Source: CAZPZR01 sp964591105 | Lineage (GTDB): Bacteria > Bacillota > Clostridia > Lachnospirales > Lachnospiraceae | Reading direction: 5' to 3' | NCBI GenBank assembly: GCA_964591105.1 | Contig: CAZPZR010000032.1 | Coordinates: 1-20,179, forward strand | Length of the DNA stretch: 20,179 nt | Shown: positions 13,379 to 20,179 of the stretch, piece by piece | Numbering within the stretch: position 1 is the first letter of the stretch | Layout of the letters: each line of letters starts with the position of its first letter | Notes under the pieces: generated by a model | What the model saw: only the letters and a program-made list of their open reading frames with translations | What the model was told of the DNA's origin: nothing | Databases searched by the model: none | Made by a program: the position numbers and the translations under genes

Positions 13379-14947
13379 TTACATCAATGGTGCGATCAAT
13401 CTTAACACCTGTCCTACAATCTTGGTCTGCAGCGACAGATTCTTCACTTCAATCAATGTCACCTTATGACTTTTCGCCAGTGTCTGTTGGAAATCGCGTT
13501 CAATCTTATCAATTTCTGAGTTGTTATAAATAAATGCGCCACACTCAAAGTGTAAGTACAAGCTTCGATAATCCAGATTGATCGTTCCCACCGTTGCCGT
13601 ATCATCATCTGATACAAACACTTTCGCATGTACAAATCCTGGCGTATATTCATAAATCTGTACGCCTGCCTGAATCAGTTCTTTGTAGTAAGTTTTTGCT
13701 ACTGCGAATGCATACCATTTGTCCGGAATATGCGGCATGATAATGATAACTTCTACCCCAGACTTTGCAACTCTGGTCAGTGTCGTGATCATCTCGTTAT
13801 CCAGAATCAAATATGGTGTCATAATGTGCACGTACTTCTTCGCATGATTCAATATATGGAAATATACCTCTTCTCCTACATTTTCATCATCAAATGGACT
13901 GTCCGCATATGGAATAATATATCCAAGTTCACGGCGAAATCCTTTTGTTCGCGGTGTCAGATAGCTGCGGTAGTCTTCCGGTCTTCGTTCACCGATGTTC
14001 CACATCTGCAAAAACATCATAGTAAAACTTTGCACTGCATCCCCTTTTAACATAACTGCCGTATCTTTCCAGTGACCAAAACGGACTTTCTTGTTAATAT
14101 ATTCGTCACCAATGTTGATTCCTCCGGTAAACCCTACTTTTCCGTCAATCACACAGATTTTTCGATGATCGCGGTTATTCTGAACCGTTGATAAAAATGG
14201 AGTCAGTGCGTTCGCCATCTTACACTGGATTCCATACTTTTTCAGCTGTTCCGGATACTTGTATGGAAGCATGGAAATGGCACACATCCCATCGTACATT
14301 ACACGTACTTCAACTCCTTCTTCTACTTTCTGTCGAAGTACCTTCAGGATAGTATCCCACATATATCCTTTTTCCACGATAAAATATTCCATAAAGATAA
14401 ATTTCTCTGCTTTTTTCAGTTCTGCAATCAAACACTTGAATTTATGCTCTCCCAGTGGCAGATACTTCACTTGCGTATTGCGATACGTTGGGAATCCCAG
14501 GCGATTCGACAGATAATAGGATAATCCTGCGTTGGCCGATTTGCTGGCCCACATCGCATCTACGACTTCCTGGTTCTGTCTCATGTATGGGTCTGTCTCA
14601 ATTTTTAATTTCGCCAGACGTTTCCGCATAAATGCTGTTCCAGGCTGCATCTGTACAAAAAGATAAAAAATCGTTCCAATGACTGGGAACAATAGTACAA
14701 ATAAAATCCAGGTCATCTTAAATGCCGGATTCCCTTTTTCATTGATAATATAGATCAAAACAACCGCACTTAATATTTTTAAAAAATTGTAGATAAATGC
14801 TCGATACTCTTCCAAATAGAAGGTAGTCGTAACAAAAATTCCTAATTGAAGAATAATCAGCAGCAGAATGATTCCTGCACGGCTGAATACAATTCGAAAC
14901 AAACCATTTTTCGCTGACTCGGCTGTCTTTGGTGCTTTCATTTTCAT
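13379..14947 (-). CDS. cls: Cardiolipin synthase, phospholipase D type
   Basis: This membrane enzyme makes cardiolipin from two phosphatidylglycerol molecules. The 522-residue protein has a basic N-terminus, hydrophobic segments at about 25-42, 51-68 and 78-100, then two phospholipase D domains. The first HxKxxxxD motif is His261, Lys263, Asp268 (HRKICVID); the second is His440, Lys442, Asp447 (HAKVFVSD). Both active-site halves are intact. The length is slightly above that of B. subtilis-type Cls because of a longer N-terminus. The ATG at 14947 has GAGGAGG seven bases upstream, favouring it over the ATG two codons in. No clear terminator is visible before the purA promoter. Confidence 0.93.
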   Translation of the reverse strand: MKMKAPKTAESAKNGLFRIVFSRAGIILLLIILQLGIFVTTTFYLEEYRAFIYNFLKILSAVVLIYIINEKGNPAFKMTWILFVLLFPVIGTIFYLFVQMQPGTAFMRKRLAKLKIETDPYMRQNQEVVDAMWASKSANAGLSYYLSNRLGFPTYRNTQVKYLPLGEHKFKCLIAELKKAEKFIFMEYFIVEKGYMWDTILKVLRQKVEEGVEVRVMYDGMCAISMLPYKYPEQLKKYGIQCKMANALTPFLSTVQNNRDHRKICVIDGKVGFTGGINIGDEYINKKVRFGHWKDTAVMLKGDAVQSFTMMFLQMWNIGERRPEDYRSYLTPRTKGFRRELGYIIPYADSPFDDENVGEEVYFHILNHAKKYVHIMTPYLILDNEMITTLTRVAKSGVEVIIIMPHIPDKWYAFAVAKTYYKELIQAGVQIYEYTPGFVHAKVFVSDDDTATVGTINLDYRSLYLHFECGAFIYNNSEIDKIERDFQQTLAKSHKVTLIEVKNLSLQTKIVGQVLRLIAPLM

Positions 14948-14985
14948 GTAGTTGCCTCCTCTTTACGCTTTTGATTACCTTATAC

Positions 14986-15014
14986 AGTTTAACATAAATT
15001 TTTTTCTATCTCAA
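14986..15014 (-). promoter_or_regulatory. Promoter of cls
   Basis: A -35 TTGAGA (15009-15014), a 17-bp spacer and an extended -10 TGTTAAACT (core 14986-14991) are present. A perfect 12-bp palindrome overlaps the upstream half of the -35 box. Confidence 0.65.
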
Positions 15015-15023
15015 CACGTGTTG
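15012..15023. promoter_or_regulatory. Perfect 12-bp palindrome at the cls promoter
   Basis: CAACACGTGTTG reads the same on both strands and shares 3 bp with the cls -35 box. It lies between cls and the divergent gene at 15151. The position is typical of an operator for a dimeric regulator; the regulator is not identifiable here. Confidence 0.45.
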
Positions 15024-15079
15024 TACGACACATTTCGCATAATGTCTCACAAGTTTACGGAAATTTTAGAGGATATCCC

Positions 15080-15108
15080 TTTCTTTTTTCACAAAAAAAT
15101 ATTACAAT
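15080..15108 (+). promoter_or_regulatory. Possible promoter of the acidic anchored protein gene
   Basis: A -10 TACAAT (15103-15108) is good, but the -35 at the right distance (TTTCTT, 15080-15085) is poor. A start near 15115 would leave a leader of about 36 nt. A-rich sequence fills the spacer. Confidence 0.4.
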
Positions 15109-15150
15109 ACAGCTATTAGGGCATTTGCCATACGAAAGGAGAATTTACTT

Positions 15151-15426
15151 ATGTCTAATAAATGGGGAAAAGCATTACTTGGTGCTGCAGTTGCAGGAAC
15201 AGCACTGGCAGCTGGTGCACTCTACTACACTCGTAAGAAACAGTCCGCTGATGATTGTGACTTTGATTTTGATGATGAATTCGAAGATGAAGACTTCGAT
15301 TTAGATGAAGATTTAAAACCAGTGGAACGTGAATATGTTTCTTTAACTCCTTCTCCTGCTCCAGAAGCATCCGAAGAAGCTGCTGAGGAAGAGACTGCTG
15401 AAGAGGAACCTGTTGTTGAAGATTAA
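15151..15426 (+). CDS. Small membrane-anchored acidic protein, unknown function
   Basis: The 91-residue product has an N-terminal alanine/glycine-rich hydrophobic segment (about 8-26), a basic stop (TRKKQ), and then an extremely acidic tail: most residues between 34 and 55 are Asp or Glu, followed by a proline/alanine/glutamate stretch to the end. The topology suggests a single anchor with a disordered acidic domain; the basic cluster after the anchor argues for a cytoplasmic tail. AAAGGAG precedes the ATG by nine bases. It stands alone between its promoter region and a strong terminator. No family is recognised; the low-complexity tail makes similarity searches unreliable. Confidence 0.75.
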   Translation: MSNKWGKALLGAAVAGTALAAGALYYTRKKQSADDCDFDFDDEFEDEDFDLDEDLKPVEREYVSLTPSPAPEASEEAAEEETAEEEPVVED

Positions 15427-15434
15427 GGTATTTT

Positions 15435-15468
15435 AGAGAATGTGCCAGCGCACATTCTCTTTTTATTT
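15435..15468 (+). terminator. Terminator of the acidic anchored protein gene
   Basis: An 11-bp perfect stem (AGAGAATGTGC with GCACATTCTCT, loop CAGC) is followed by TTTTATTT on the plus strand. It overlaps the stop codon end of the convergent MocR-type gene by a few bases and has no T run on the minus strand. Confidence 0.92.
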
Positions 15469-16853
15469 CCAGCAAGTCACTAGAATTCTGGCTGCTGCCC
15501 GAATCTGCTCCTCGGACAGGTTCGCATATCCAAGAAGGATAGTTGGTTTTTCTTCGGTCTTTTGTATGCAGTATTCTGACATCCCATACACGCGAATCTC
15601 CTGTTCCCTCGCCCGTTCGATCAGTTCTTCTTCCGTTCGTTCCCCGTGGAAGGTTAATAACAGATGTACGCCCGCATGTTCGCCGGATATGCTGCAAATG
15701 TCTGAAATACCTTTTAATTCTTCAATCAATGCATCATGTCTGCTACGGTACATGGCTCTTGTCTTATTCAGATGTCGCTCGTAATACCCCTCTTCTAAAA
15801 ACCTCTGTACAATCATCTGTCCACCTTTGATACCGTCGTATGTACAAATCCCACCTGTTTCTGATAGGTCACTAGCAATGTCTCCGGCAGCACCAGGTAA
15901 CTCATTCGGATGGCCGGTGCGATGGATTTTGAAAATGTTCCAAGGTAGATGACTTTCCCATTCATATCATATCCTTGCAATGCCGGAATTGGTTTCCCTT
16001 TATAACGGAATTCGCTGTCATAGTCATCTTCAATGATGTAACGCCCTTCTGCTCCATTGGCCCATTTTAGCAGCTCCATACGGCGTTTCAACGGCATAAT
16101 TACGCCCGTTGGATACTGATGGGATGGTGTCACGTAAGCAATATCTGCATTTGTCTTCTCCAGTTCTGACACTTGCATTCCGCTTTTGTCCACTCCCACA
16201 GGAATCGTTGTATATCCCAGTCCTTTTGCCATATGATATGCCTGTTTGTAAGTCGGATCTTCGAACGCAATCTGGTGTTCCACGCCCAAAAGCATCGCCA
16301 GAAGCATCAAAAGATAATCACTCCCCGCACCAACAATTACCTGGTCTGGTGTACAATTTACCCCTCTTGCCTGATACAGATAATTACAGATTGCATTGCG
16401 GAATCCATATTCTCCCTGCGGATTCCCAGAGCGAAATAATTCCGTTCGATCATCCTGCAAAATGTCTTTTGAAAGCTTTCGCCACGTATTATATGGAAAA
16501 CTATTCAGGTCAATTCCATTTGGTGTAAAATCATATTTAAACTGATTTTGTTCTTCTGTTGGCTCCACCTGTACAGGCTTTCCTCTAGTTAGATGATACA
16601 GTTCCTCAATTTCCGCTACATAAAAGCCACGATATGGCTGCGCTTCTATGTAACCTTCCGACAAAAGCTGTTCATACGCAAGTTCCACCGTACTTCTGCT
16701 CACTTCCAAATATCTGGATAATGCTCGTGTTGACGGAAGTTTCTCTCCCTTTTCCAGTCTTCCATTTTGAATTTCCGCTTTTACGTGCGTATAAATCTGT
16801 TCATAGAGTGGTGTCTTACTCTCTATTTTCAAATTAATCGTCAGTTCGTTCAT
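15463..16853 (-). pseudogene. MocR/PdxR-type regulator (GntR HTH plus aminotransferase fold), frameshifted
   Basis: Two adjacent frames together make one full MocR protein of about 463 residues. The first (15813-16853, 346 residues) has a GntR-type winged helix (12-78) and most of an aminotransferase fold with PSHQYPTG, IIEDDYDSEF and the PLP lysine Lys309 in FSKS. It stops with VDR followed by TGA. The second (15463-15816, 117 residues) continues as MIVQRFLEEGYYERHL, the usual next segment. The junction reads GTGGACAGATGA; one extra C (GACCAG) would restore VDQMI. A single-base deletion, or a sequencing error, is the simplest reading. The TGA and the second ATG overlap as ATGA, so reinitiation could yield two chains. 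The start has GGAGG about six bases upstream. Relatives regulate pyridoxal phosphate, GABA or amino-acid genes; no such target is adjacent. Confidence 0.82.
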
Positions 16854-16897
16854 CGCTTTCCTCCAGGTTCTTGCTGATTTTCGAAATCCCTGCCAGC

Positions 16898-16927
16898 AGA
16901 AAAGCGGAGGAATCTTACTTCCCCCGC
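16898..16927 (-). terminator. Terminator of glnS
   Basis: A 9-bp stem (GCGGGGGAA with TTCCTCCGC, one G-U pair, loop of 6) is followed by TTTT on the minus strand. It starts 13 bp after the glnS stop. The T run is short, so some read-through into the MocR gene is possible, and no clear separate promoter was found for that gene. Confidence 0.75.
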
Positions 16928-16940
16928 CTCATCATTTCAT

Positions 16941-18611
16941 TTATTTTTTTGGTAATTTGAATGAACTCTTCAATGATACAATTCTGTTAAATACAAGGTT
17001 TTCTGGTGTAGAATCCTTAGAATCAATACAGAAGTATCCGTTTCTTACAAACTGGAAGCTGTCGCATCCTTTTGCGTCTGCGAAAGAATCTTCCACGAAG
17101 CAGTCTTTCTTAATAATCAATGAATTTGGATTCAAGTTCAGAGAACCATCTTCCTTATTGTATACTCCCTTTTCTTCGTCAATCAGGTTTTCGTAAAGTC
17201 TTACTTCTGCCTGTTTTGCATAAGGAGCTGCTACCCAGTGGATTGTTCCTTTTACTTTTCTTCCTGTAAATCCTGTTCCACACTTTGTCTCTGGATCGTA
17301 AGTTGCATGAACAACTGTTACGTTACCATCTGCGTCTGTCTCATAGCTTTCACACTTCACAAAGTATGCATTCATAAGACGTACTTCATTTCCAGGGAAC
17401 AAACGGAAATATTTCTTTGGTGGTTCAATCATAAAGTCATCACGTTCGATATATAATTCGCGACAGAATGGAACTTTACGTTTTCCAAGTTCTGGATTTT
17501 CCAAGTTATTGTCTGCATCCAGATATTCTACTTCTCCTTCTGGATAGTTATCAATTACAAGCTTGATTGGATCTAATACAGCCATCATACGTGATTTCTT
17601 TAATTTTAAGTCTTCACGAATGCAGTATTCCAACATTGCATAATCTACAGAGCTCTGTGCTTTTGATACACCACACATCTCTACAAAGTTGCGGATAGAC
17701 TCTGGTGTAAATCCACGTCTGCGGAGTGCTGCGATTGACACAAGTCTTGGATCATCCCATCCATCTACGATGCCGTCCATAACAAGCTTCTTAATGTATC
17801 TCTTACCAGTAACAACATTTGTCAGGTACATCTTTGCAAACTCGATCTGGCGTGGTGCTGGATCAAATTCACACTCGCGAACTACCCAGTCATACAATGG
17901 TCTGTGATCTTCAAACTCTAATGTACAGATAGAATGTGTAATCTTTTCTACCGCGTCTTCAATTGGATGAGCAAAGTCATACATTGGATAAATGCACCAC
18001 TTATCTCCAGAATTATGATGTGTCATATGTGCCACACGGTAAATTACTGGGTCACGCATGTTAATATTTGGAGATGACATATCAATCTTTGCACGAAGAA
18101 CTTTCTCTCCGTCCTTATATTCTCCATTTTTCATTGCTTCAAATAATGTAAGGTTTTCTTCTACAGAACGTTCTCTATATGGACTATTCTTTCCTGGTTC
18201 TGTCAAAGTTCCTCTATATGCACGAATCTCATCTGCACTCAAATCACAGACATAAGCTTTTCCTTTTTTAATCAGCTTAATCGCACATTCATACATAACA
18301 TCAAAGTAATCAGATGCAAAGTATAAGTGATCTTTGAAATCAGCTCCTAACCATGCAACGTCTTCTTTGATAGAATTTACAAATTCCATATCTTCTTTCA
18401 TTGGGTTTGTATCATCAAATCTCAAATGAAAAGTACCATTATATTTTTTTGCAAGCCCAGAGTTCAAGATAATGGATTTCGCATGTCCAATATGCAGATA
18501 TCCATTTGGCTCTGGTGGAAATCTTGTACAAACCTCACTGTATACTCCTTCTGCAAGGTCTTTATCAATTTCCTGCTCGATAAAATTTTTAGAAATCATC
18601 TCTTCTGCCAT
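16941..18611 (-). CDS. glnS: Glutaminyl-tRNA synthetase
   Basis: GlnRS charges tRNA-Gln directly. The start at 18611 has GGAGGAGG seven bases upstream; the frame runs eight codons further but without a site. The 556-residue protein is a class I synthetase with HIGH exact at residues 40-43 (PEPNGYLHIGH), DDTNP near 66-70, and the family block GWDDPRL near 285. The KMSKS-equivalent reads VTGKRYI (267-273), keeping the central lysine but departing from the usual VMSKRKL. The C-terminal beta-barrel anticodon domains (from about 330) are present. GlnRS is unevenly distributed in Firmicutes, many of which use the GatCAB amidation route instead. No T-box was seen upstream, unlike thrS. Confidence 0.95.
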   Translation of the reverse strand: MAEEMISKNFIEQEIDKDLAEGVYSEVCTRFPPEPNGYLHIGHAKSIILNSGLAKKYNGTFHLRFDDTNPMKEDMEFVNSIKEDVAWLGADFKDHLYFASDYFDVMYECAIKLIKKGKAYVCDLSADEIRAYRGTLTEPGKNSPYRERSVEENLTLFEAMKNGEYKDGEKVLRAKIDMSSPNINMRDPVIYRVAHMTHHNSGDKWCIYPMYDFAHPIEDAVEKITHSICTLEFEDHRPLYDWVVRECEFDPAPRQIEFAKMYLTNVVTGKRYIKKLVMDGIVDGWDDPRLVSIAALRRRGFTPESIRNFVEMCGVSKAQSSVDYAMLEYCIREDLKLKKSRMMAVLDPIKLVIDNYPEGEVEYLDADNNLENPELGKRKVPFCRELYIERDDFMIEPPKKYFRLFPGNEVRLMNAYFVKCESYETDADGNVTVVHATYDPETKCGTGFTGRKVKGTIHWVAAPYAKQAEVRLYENLIDEEKGVYNKEDGSLNLNPNSLIIKKDCFVEDSFADAKGCDSFQFVRNGYFCIDSKDSTPENLVFNRIVSLKSSFKLPKK

Positions 18612-18664
18612 GTTTGTCCTCCTCCATAGGTACAAATGTGAATTTCATTTACATTCTGTTCAAC

Positions 18665-18693
18665 ATCTTATCATAAATCAGTTTTTGAAACAA
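18665..18693 (-). promoter_or_regulatory. Probable promoter of glnS
   Basis: A -35 TTGTTT (18688-18693), a 17-bp spacer and an extended -10 TGATAAGAT (core 18665-18670) would start near 18658. A perfect palindrome AACAAGCTTGTT (18689-18700) covers the -35 box. No terminator for the MATE gene is apparent between 18700 and 18712. Confidence 0.55.
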
Positions 18694-18711
18694 GCTTGTT
18701 CGTTAGTTTTT

Positions 18712-20052
18712 CTATTGTTTCGTCTGCGGCATCCATTTTCCCTTCACTGCATAAATGGTTGTCAAGGTTGCACCCACGACAAATGACAATGGATAAACCA
18801 TAATCAGTCCATATAGTTCTCCAATCTTTGGCACTGCGATCGCAATCCAGAGAATACGGAATACACACAGAGAAAATAAAATAATCAGCATCGGTGGTAA
18901 TGTTTTTCCTGTTCCTCGTATCGTTCCTGCCATAATATGGATATAAGCTAAGATTGCATAAAACGGACAGAAAAATTTCATCATATAGACGCCACAGTCA
19001 ATAACCTCTTGAGAAGTTGTAAAGATTCCCATTACCTGTGGTGCAAATAGCATTAACAAAATTCCCGTGCAAATCGTATAGCCAATTCCCATAGCTAAGG
19101 ATACTTTCATCCCTCGCCGTACGCGGTCATAGCGTTTTCCGCCGATGTTCTGCCCTGTAAATGTTGTTGCCGCCATACTAAAGCTCATAACTGGAAGGAA
19201 GTTGAAGCCGTCAATCTTCACATAAGAAGCAAATCCTGCCATTACAATTGTTCCGAAACTGTTGATACTGCTCTGAATAATCACATTTGACAGTGCAATT
19301 ACAATATTCTGAATTCCTGTCGGAAGTCCGATTTTAATGATTTTGCTCGGAACCCCCGGATAGAACTTAATTTCCTTCGGATAAACCTTGTAACTTTCTT
19401 TGCTCTGTATCAAGAATCTAAGAATGAAGATACAGGAAAGTAACTGGCTGATATCTGTCGCAAGTGCGACTCCTACCACTCCCATCTTAAACACAACTAC
19501 AAACAACAAATCCAGAAAAATATTTGAAATTGCTGCAACCATAAGGTAAATCAAGGAACGTCTGGAATTTCCAACTGCATTGAGAATTCCTGCTGCCATA
19601 TTGTAAATCACTGAGAATAACATCCCACCAAAATACACTTGCAGATACACAACTGCATCTTGATAAACTTCTGCTGGTGTGCCCATAAGTCGAAGCATGG
19701 ATGGAATGAGAAAAATCCCAACCACTGTGACAATGCTTCCAGCAACGATTGCAATCGCAAGTGTGGTATGTACTGCTTTCTTTACTCTTTCTTTGTCCTG
19801 CGCCCCATAAGCCTGTGCAATGACAACTCCTGCACCTGCAGAAGCTCCTATGCAGAATCCAATCAACAGATTAATCACCGAACCACCACAGCTTACTGCT
19901 GCCAGTGCACTACTGCCGATAAATCTCCCTACAATCACAGAATCTACCGTATTATATAATTGCTGAAATAAATTCCCCAAAATCAACGGAATTGAAAAAA
20001 ACAAGATTTTCTTCCAAATCGATCCTTCCGTCATAGTCGTATCTTTTGCCAT
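18712..20052 (-). CDS. MATE family efflux transporter
   Basis: The 446-residue membrane protein has about 12 hydrophobic segments in two MatE halves. The N-terminal segment PLILGNLFQQLYNTVDSVIV and the following GRFIGSSALAAV are typical of the DinF/NorM-like MATE proteins of Clostridia. These export cationic drugs or metabolites in exchange for sodium or protons; the substrate cannot be read here. The start has GAGGAAGG about five bases upstream. It lies 27 bp after the tRNA terminator with no obvious promoter between, so it may depend on read-through from the tRNA transcript or on a promoter I did not recognise. Confidence 0.92.
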   Translation of the reverse strand: MAKDTTMTEGSIWKKILFFSIPLILGNLFQQLYNTVDSVIVGRFIGSSALAAVSCGGSVINLLIGFCIGASAGAGVVIAQAYGAQDKERVKKAVHTTLAIAIVAGSIVTVVGIFLIPSMLRLMGTPAEVYQDAVVYLQVYFGGMLFSVIYNMAAGILNAVGNSRRSLIYLMVAAISNIFLDLLFVVVFKMGVVGVALATDISQLLSCIFILRFLIQSKESYKVYPKEIKFYPGVPSKIIKIGLPTGIQNIVIALSNVIIQSSINSFGTIVMAGFASYVKIDGFNFLPVMSFSMAATTFTGQNIGGKRYDRVRRGMKVSLAMGIGYTICTGILLMLFAPQVMGIFTTSQEVIDCGVYMMKFFCPFYAILAYIHIMAGTIRGTGKTLPPMLIILFSLCVFRILWIAIAVPKIGELYGLIMVYPLSFVVGATLTTIYAVKGKWMPQTKQ

Positions 20053-20079
20053 TTTCCCTTCCTCATTTCCCTGTTTTGC

Positions 20080-20113
20080 AAAAAAAAATCTTCTGAGAAA
20101 CTTCTCAAAAGAT
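20080..20113 (-). terminator. Terminator after tRNA-Thr
   Basis: A 12-bp stem (ATCTTTTGAGAA with TTCTCAGAAGAT, one T-G pair) is followed by eight to nine T on the minus strand. It begins 12 bp after the tRNA 3' end. Confidence 0.92.
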
Positions 20114-20125
20114 CTTTCTTTTCTA

Positions 20126-20179
20126 AGCTGCCGAGCGGAATCGAACCGCCGACCTCCGCCTTACCAAGGCGACGCTCTA
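20126..20179 (-). tRNA. tRNA-Thr (anticodon GGU), 3' part only
   Basis: Read on the minus strand, the segment begins in the D-arm and includes the anticodon stem-loop TCGCC-TTGGTAA-GGCGG with anticodon GGT, a five-base variable region, the T-arm GGCGG-TTCGAAT-CCGCT and the acceptor strand CGGCAGC. The discriminator base is U73 (A at 20126 on the plus strand), and CCA is not encoded. The first 20 or so bases lie beyond the window. The tRNA is the likely ligand of the thrS T-box. Confidence 0.95.

Noticed and set aside
15155..15697. 180-residue minus-strand frame rich in Leu, Gln and His
   Set aside because: It is the antisense of the acidic repeat-like gene and crosses a strong terminator and part of the MocR gene; the composition is what GAA/GAT codons give when read backwards.
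15808..15830. Programmed -1 frameshift joining the two MocR halves
   Set aside because: A -1 shift would give the right protein, but there is no slippery heptamer, and no downstream stem-loop was recognised; a one-base deletion is simpler.

Overview
The window looks like chromosome of a gut-type Clostridia, most likely Lachnospiraceae. The signs are low to moderate GC, strong AGGAGG ribosome binding sites, TTGACA/TATAAT promoters with 17-bp spacers, T-box leaders on thrS and on an amino-acid transporter, a Firmicutes-style tRNA-Thr with U73 and no encoded CCA, and the pairing of DUF1540, SEC-C, AI-2E-family and MATE proteins. The genus cannot be fixed from the sequence alone. No prophage, insertion sequence or CRISPR array was seen; this is housekeeping and transport core genome with a few unusual small loci.

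Layout, mostly on the minus strand and so read from right to left. 20126-20179: 3' part of a tRNA-Thr(GGU) with its terminator, then a MATE efflux gene (18712-20052), glnS (16941-18611) and a MocR/PdxR-type regulator interrupted by a one-base frameshift (15463-16853). 15151-15426 (+): a small anchored acidic protein. 13379-14947: cardiolipin synthase; the 12-bp palindrome at its promoter is a candidate operator. 11936-13210: purA. 11460-11690 (+): a small membrane protein that meets, tail to tail, a 51-codon minus-strand gene (11671-11826). 10848-11354: a SEC-C zinc-knuckle protein whose promoter overlaps the one for the plus-strand membrane protein. 8578-10506: thrS behind a threonine T-box leader, followed by a DUF1540 protein. 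5812-8088: an AI-2E-family permease and metA, probably one operon. 3194-5518: a tyrosine-recombinase-fold protein that has lost most catalytic residues, 21 bp upstream of a sodium:alanine symporter. 68-3184: a promoter, a T-box leader with a TGG (Trp) specifier, and a three-gene ABC importer matching the TrpXYZ tryptophan uptake system. Another gene begins at the left edge.

The best-supported functional logic is amino-acid supply sensed through uncharged tRNA. One T-box reads tRNA-Trp and controls tryptophan import; the other reads tRNA-Thr and controls ThrRS. The tRNA-Thr in the same window carries U73, the base the thrS T-box needs. MetA has the glutamate at residue 111 that marks acetyl-CoA-dependent enzymes. 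The items most worth following up are the degenerate recombinase linked to an amino-acid symporter, the short tail-to-tail gene at 11671-11826, the shared divergent promoter at 11382-11436, and the split MocR gene.
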